Shown: in pieces, positions 60,364 through 64,000 of the stretch
Layout of the letters: the number at the start of each line of letters is the position of its first letter
How positions within the stretch are numbered: the stretch's first letter is position 1
Assembly: GCF_003072645.1 (NCBI RefSeq)
Contig: NZ_CP028897.1
Location: 4,229,658-4,293,657, forward strand
Direction of reading: 5' to 3'
Length of the DNA stretch: 64,000 nucleotides
Origin: Dongshaea marina
GTDB lineage: Bacteria > Pseudomonadota > Gammaproteobacteria > Enterobacterales > Aeromonadaceae
The notes under the pieces: model-generated
Seen by the model: the letters and a program-made list of their open reading frames with translations, nothing else
Told to the model about the DNA's origin: nothing
Databases searched by the model: none
Program-made: the position numbers and the translations under genes

Positions 60364-61875
60364 ATGGAATTCAGTATTAAGAGCGGCAACCCGGAAAAAC
60401 AACGTAGTGCCTGTATCGTTGTTGGAGTCTTTGAACCTCGTCGTCTGTCTCCCGTCGCTGAACAGCTGGATAAGATCAGTGAGGGATACATCAGCTCCCT
60501 GCTGCGCCGCGGCGATCTCGAGGGAAAAACCGGCCAGATGCTGCTGTTGCACCAGGTCCCCGGAGTCCTGAGTGAGCGGGTGCTGCTGGTTGGCTGTGGT
60601 AAAGAGCGAGAGCTGGATGAGCGTCAGTACAAGCAGATTATCACCAAGACCATAGAAACCCTCAATGAGAGTGGCTCCATGGAAGCGGTGTGCTTTCTGA
60701 CCGAACTGCATGTCAAGGGCCGGGATATCTACTGGAAGGTCCGTCAGGCGGTCGAAGCAACCCAGGCCTCCCGCTACCGATTCAACAAGTTTAAGACCCG
60801 TAAGAAAGAGCCGCGCCGCCCGCTACGGAAGATTGTCTTTAATGTACCAACCCGTCGTGAACTGTCGGTCGGTGAAAAAGCGGTGCAGCATGGCGTTGCC
60901 GTGGCTTACGGTACCAAGATCTGTCGCGATGTGGCGAACATGCCACCTAACTACTGCAATCCAAGCTACCTGGGCGAGCAGGCCAAAGAACTTGCCGAGA
61001 AGCATGACAAGATCTCTGTCTCTCTCATCGATGAGCAGCAGATGGCCGATGAGGGAATGAACTCCTACCTGGCGGTGGTACGCGGCGCGAAAAACGAAGG
61101 TCTGATGAGTATCATCGACTATCGTGGCGCAAACGATCCCAATGCCAAGCCGATCGTCCTGCTGGGTAAGGGGATGACCTTCGACGCCGGTGGTATCTCT
61201 TTGAAGCCGGGCGAGGCGATGGATGAAATGAAGTATGACATGTGTGGCGCCGCTGCGGTGCTGGGCGTGATGAACACGGTGGCCGAGCTTAACCTACCTC
61301 TGAATGTCATCGGGGTGTTAGTCGGAGCAGAGAATATGCCTGATGGCGATGCCTACCGCCCGGGAGATATCCTGACCACCATGTCCGGTCAGACGGTGGA
61401 AGTTCTCAATACAGATGCCGAAGGCCGCCTGGTGCTGTGCGATGCCCTGACTTACGTCGAGCGCTATAACCCGGATTCAGTCATTGATGTTGCTACCCTG
61501 ACCGGTGCCTGCGTGATTGCACTGGGTCATCACACCTCGGGCCTTTTGTCCAATCACAACCCGCTGGCTCACGAGCTGCAGAATGCCTCCGAGCAGGCGG
61601 ACGACAAGGCGTGGCGCCTGCCACTGTACGATGAGTACAAAGAGCAGCTGGACAGCTCCTTTGCCGACATGGCGAACATCGGTGGTCGTCCCGGCGGTAC
61701 CATCACGGCGGCCGCTTTCCTGAGCCGCTTTGCCAAGAAATACAACTGGGCTCACCTGGATATTGCCGGTACCGCCTGGAAGTCCGGCAAAGATAAGGGC
61801 GCCACCGGCCGTCCGGTGCCACTGCTGAGCCAGTTCCTGATTAATCGTGCCAACAATGAAAGTAACGATAGCTAA
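60364..61875 (+). CDS. pepA: Leucyl aminopeptidase A
   Basis: A 503-residue M17 aminopeptidase, the same length as E. coli PepA. The C-terminal catalytic domain carries the two-metal site: [25 protein letters not shown] and the signature NTDAEGRL (about residues 350-357). The N-terminal domain (1-165) is the regulatory/DNA-binding part; in E. coli PepA also binds DNA for carAB control and Xer recombination. GAGGAG lies just before ATG 60364. Confidence 0.97.
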   Translation: MEFSIKSGNPEKQRSACIVVGVFEPRRLSPVAEQLDKISEGYISSLLRRGDLEGKTGQMLLLHQVPGVLSERVLLVGCGKERELDERQYKQIITKTIETLNESGSMEAVCFLTELHVKGRDIYWKVRQAVEATQASRYRFNKFKTRKKEPRRPLRKIVFNVPTRRELSVGEKAVQHGVAVAYGTKICRDVANMPPNYCNPSYLGEQAKELAEKHDKISVSLIDEQQMADEGMNSYLAVVRGAKNEGLMSIIDYRGANDPNAKPIVLLGKGMTFDAGGISLKPGEAMDEMKYDMCGAAAVLGVMNTVAELNLPLNVIGVLVGAENMPDGDAYRPGDILTTMSGQTVEVLNTDAEGRLVLCDALTYVERYNPDSVIDVATLTGACVIALGHHTSGLLSNHNPLAHELQNASEQADDKAWRLPLYDEYKEQLDSSFADMANIGGRPGGTITAAAFLSRFAKKYNWAHLDIAGTAWKSGKDKGATGRPVPLLSQFLINRANNESNDS

Positions 61876-61881
61876 GGCCCC

Positions 61882-62322
61882 ATGAAAAAAGCCAGCTTTC
61901 ATGTATTAAGCGATAGCAGTGAGCCGGGAGCAATCCCGGCTCACTATGCTTTAGCCTGCACCCTCGCCAACCAGTTCTACCAGCAGGGCAAATGGCTCTA
62001 TCTGTTGTGTGATGACCGCGCAACCGCCGAGCAGATCGATGAGGCGCTGTGGCAGCTTGATCCCGATCTGTTTGTGCCCCACCAGCTTCAGGATGAGGTC
62101 CCCGGACAGAAGGCACCGGTCGAGATCATCTGGGACGCCCCGAAACAGAGCCGCTCGGTACTGATCAACCTTGCCCGGGAGGTACCCTCATTTGCTGCAA
62201 GGTTTGAACATGTGATAGATTTCGTCCCAGCTGATGAAGATTTAAAACAGCTGGCTCGCGAACGCTATAAAAGCTATCGCCAACTCGGTATGCAACTGGA
62301 CGTGATCCAGCCCGGCCAATAG
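61882..62322 (+). CDS. holC: DNA polymerase III chi subunit
   Basis: A 146-residue HolC ([45 protein letters not shown]). Chi links the clamp loader to single-strand binding protein. The conserved LFVPHQL, VEIIWD and [20 protein letters not shown] segments are present. It starts 6 bases after pepA and 32 bases before valS, forming the usual pepA-holC-valS unit. Confidence 0.95.
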   Translation: MKKASFHVLSDSSEPGAIPAHYALACTLANQFYQQGKWLYLLCDDRATAEQIDEALWQLDPDLFVPHQLQDEVPGQKAPVEIIWDAPKQSRSVLINLAREVPSFAARFEHVIDFVPADEDLKQLARERYKSYRQLGMQLDVIQPGQ

Positions 62323-62354
62323 GCCGTCACCCCCACTTTTACAGATTCGAAACC

Positions 62355-64000
62355 ATGGAAAAAACCTTTAATCCACAAGCTATTGAGCAGCAGCTGTATC
62401 AGCGCTGGGAACAACAGGGCTATTTCAAGCCACACGGCGACACCAGCAAGGATGCCTATAGCATCATGATCCCGCCTCCCAATGTGACAGGCAGCCTGCA
62501 CATGGGTCACGCCTTCCAGGACACCATCATGGATACCCTGATCCGCTATCAACGGATGCAGGGCAAAAATACCTTGTGGCAGGTGGGGACCGATCACGCG
62601 GGGATCGCAACCCAGATGGTGGTTGAACGTAAGCTGGCCGCCGAAGGCCAGCCCAGCCGCAAAGAGCTGGGACGCGACGCCTTTATCGATAAGATCTGGG
62701 AGTGGAAAAATGAGTCCGGTGGCACCATCACCCGCCAGATGCGCCGCCTGGGTGCCTCGGTAGACTGGGAGCGTGAGCGCTTCACCATGGATGAGGGACT
62801 GTCCAAGGCTGTTCAGGAGGTGTTTGTCCGCCTCTATGAAGAAGATCTTATCTATCGCGGTAAGCGCCTGGTGAACTGGGATCCCAAACTGCGAACCGCC
62901 ATCTCCGATCTCGAGGTGGAAAACCGCGATGTGAAGGGCCACATGTGGCACCTGCGCTACCCGCTGGCCGATGGTGCCAAAACAGCGGACGGCAAAGACT
63001 ACCTGGTGGTGGCAACCACCCGTCCGGAAACCATGCTGGGTGATACCGGGGTTGCGGTGAACCCGGAAGATCCACGTTATAAAGATCTCATCGGTAAGCA
63101 TGTGATCCTGCCGATCGTCGATCGTCGCATCCCGATCGTCGGTGACGAGCACGCCGACATGGAAAAAGGCACCGGCTGCGTCAAGATCACCCCGGCTCAC
63201 GACTTCAACGACTATGAAGTAGGTAAGCGAAACCAGCTGCCGATGATCAATGTCCTGACCTTTGATGCAACCATCCGCGACAGCGCCGAGGTGTTTACCA
63301 CCAAGGGTGAGCCATCGGATCTCTACTCCAATGTGCTGCCGGAAAAATACCGGGGGATGGAGCGTTTTGCTGCGCGTAAAGCGATCGTCGAAGAGTTTGA
63401 GGCCCTGGATCTCTTGGTTGAAATTGAAGATCACGCCCTGACTGTGCCCTACGGCGATCGTGGCGGCGTCATCATAGAGCCGATGCTGACCGACCAATGG
63501 TATGTGCGCACCGCACCTCTGGCCGAGGTTGCCACCAAGGCGGTGGAAGATGGCGAGATCCAGTTCGTACCCAAGCAGTATGAAAACATGTATTTTGCCT
63601 GGATGCGCGACATCCAGGACTGGTGTATCTCCCGCCAGCTGTGGTGGGGGCACCGGATCCCGGCCTGGTATGACAACGAAGGTAAGGTCTACGTAGGTCA
63701 TAGCGAGCAGGAAGTTCGTGCCAAGCACCAGCTCGGTGATGAGATCGCCCTGCACCAGGATGAAGATGTACTGGATACCTGGTTCTCCTCGGCGCTGTGG
63801 ACCTTCTCTACCCAGGGCTGGCCAGAAAAAACACCGGATCTGGCGACCTTCCACCCCAGCGATGTGCTGGTGACCGGCTTTGACATCATCTTCTTCTGGG
63901 TTGCCCGGATGATCATGATGACCATGCACTTCATCAAGGATGAAAACGGCAAGCCGCAGGTCCCCTTCAAGACTGTGTATGTGCACGGCCTGGTCCGTGA
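62355..64000 (+). CDS. valS: Valyl-tRNA synthetase, 5' part (runs off the window)
   Basis: Open from ATG 62355 to the window edge, about 548 of an expected ~950 codons. It has the class I HIGH motif [13 protein letters not shown], the tRNA-binding [11 protein letters not shown], the editing domain ([35 protein letters not shown]) and the start of the second catalytic half ([31 protein letters not shown]). The KMSKS motif lies beyond the edge. The frame is unbroken over the whole visible part. Confidence 0.97.
   Translation, partial: MEKTFNPQAIEQQLYQRWEQQGYFKPHGDTSKDAYSIMIPPPNVTGSLHMGHAFQDTIMDTLIRYQRMQGKNTLWQVGTDHAGIATQMVVERKLAAEGQPSRKELGRDAFIDKIWEWKNESGGTITRQMRRLGASVDWERERFTMDEGLSKAVQEVFVRLYEEDLIYRGKRLVNWDPKLRTAISDLEVENRDVKGHMWHLRYPLADGAKTADGKDYLVVATTRPETMLGDTGVAVNPEDPRYKDLIGKHVILPIVDRRIPIVGDEHADMEKGTGCVKITPAHDFNDYEVGKRNQLPMINVLTFDATIRDSAEVFTTKGEPSDLYSNVLPEKYRGMERFAARKAIVEEFEALDLLVEIEDHALTVPYGDRGGVIIEPMLTDQWYVRTAPLAEVATKAVEDGEIQFVPKQYENMYFAWMRDIQDWCISRQLWWGHRIPAWYDNEGKVYVGHSEQEVRAKHQLGDEIALHQDEDVLDTWFSSALWTFSTQGWPEKTPDLATFHPSDVLVTGFDIIFFWVARMIMMTMHFIKDENGKPQVPFKTVYVHGLVR

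Noticed and set aside
62274-63986. 570-codon open frame on the minus strand opposite valS and the end of holC
   Set aside because: It is the exact antisense of a conserved valS frame with all class I motifs; long antisense frames are common opposite GC-biased codons. The translation is His/Gly-rich and matches no family I know.

Overview
The window looks like chromosomal DNA of a marine-type gammaproteobacterium from the Aeromonadales/Vibrionales/Alteromonadales grade. The evidence is the gene order rpsU-yqeY-dnaG-rpoD followed by a CAU tRNA, the presence of exeAB, lptFG, pepA-holC-valS and ygiF/pit/ygiM/cca neighbours, and close protein similarity to E. coli families without enterobacterial gene order. 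The species cannot be named from this sequence.

Layout. 0.2-4 kb: inorganic triphosphatase, PhoU-like regulator plus Pit phosphate permease, and an SH3/coiled-coil envelope protein. 4-13.9 kb: PutA, an FUSC membrane protein, a periplasmic binding protein, an orphan sensor kinase and an AT-rich, probably acquired serine hydrolase. 14-16.4 kb: exeB and exeA. 16.5-26.4 kb: housekeeping block (cca, folB-folK, plsY, tsaD, rpsU-yqeY-dnaG-rpoD, tRNA-Ile2). 26.6-34.2 kb: a complete dihydroxyacetone/glycerol module (dhaR, dhaKLM, gldA). 34.9-41.4 kb: an orphan iolB and a translationally coupled three-gene Mks-type condensin. 42-46.8 kb: ElyC-like protein, SlyD-type isomerase and the glycine-betaine ABC transporter proVWX. 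47.2-50.1 kb: a cysteine operon with a leader peptide containing six consecutive Cys codons and an attenuator, a CyuP-like cysteine transporter and a divergent cysteinyl-tRNA synthetase. 50.1-55.1 kb: a starch-related cassette (esterase, alpha-amylase, AraC regulator with a CBM21-like domain) flanked by two copies of the cysS 3' end. 55.6-57.4 kb: an accessory pair, an XRE/ImmA metalloprotease and an unknown partner. 58-64 kb: lptG-lptF, pepA, holC and the 5' part of valS.

Two features run through the whole window. First, at least 15 single-base deletions in short runs, almost all of G or C, break about a dozen genes, including the indispensable dnaG and tsaD as well as cca. Putting one base back restores full family length each time, so these are most likely consensus errors and I annotate the repaired loci as genes. 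Second, the intergenic gaps are populated by dispersed repeats: composite elements with a TACTTTTG/CAAAAGTA palindrome, and a class of hairpins whose stems differ from copy to copy while the loop stays close to AGGGAC/AGGGAT/ATGGAC.

The most original finding is the cysteine attenuator at 47.2-47.4 kb. The Cys codons, an antiterminator arm, a terminator and two downstream genes that both raise Cys-tRNA supply form a self-consistent regulatory circuit.
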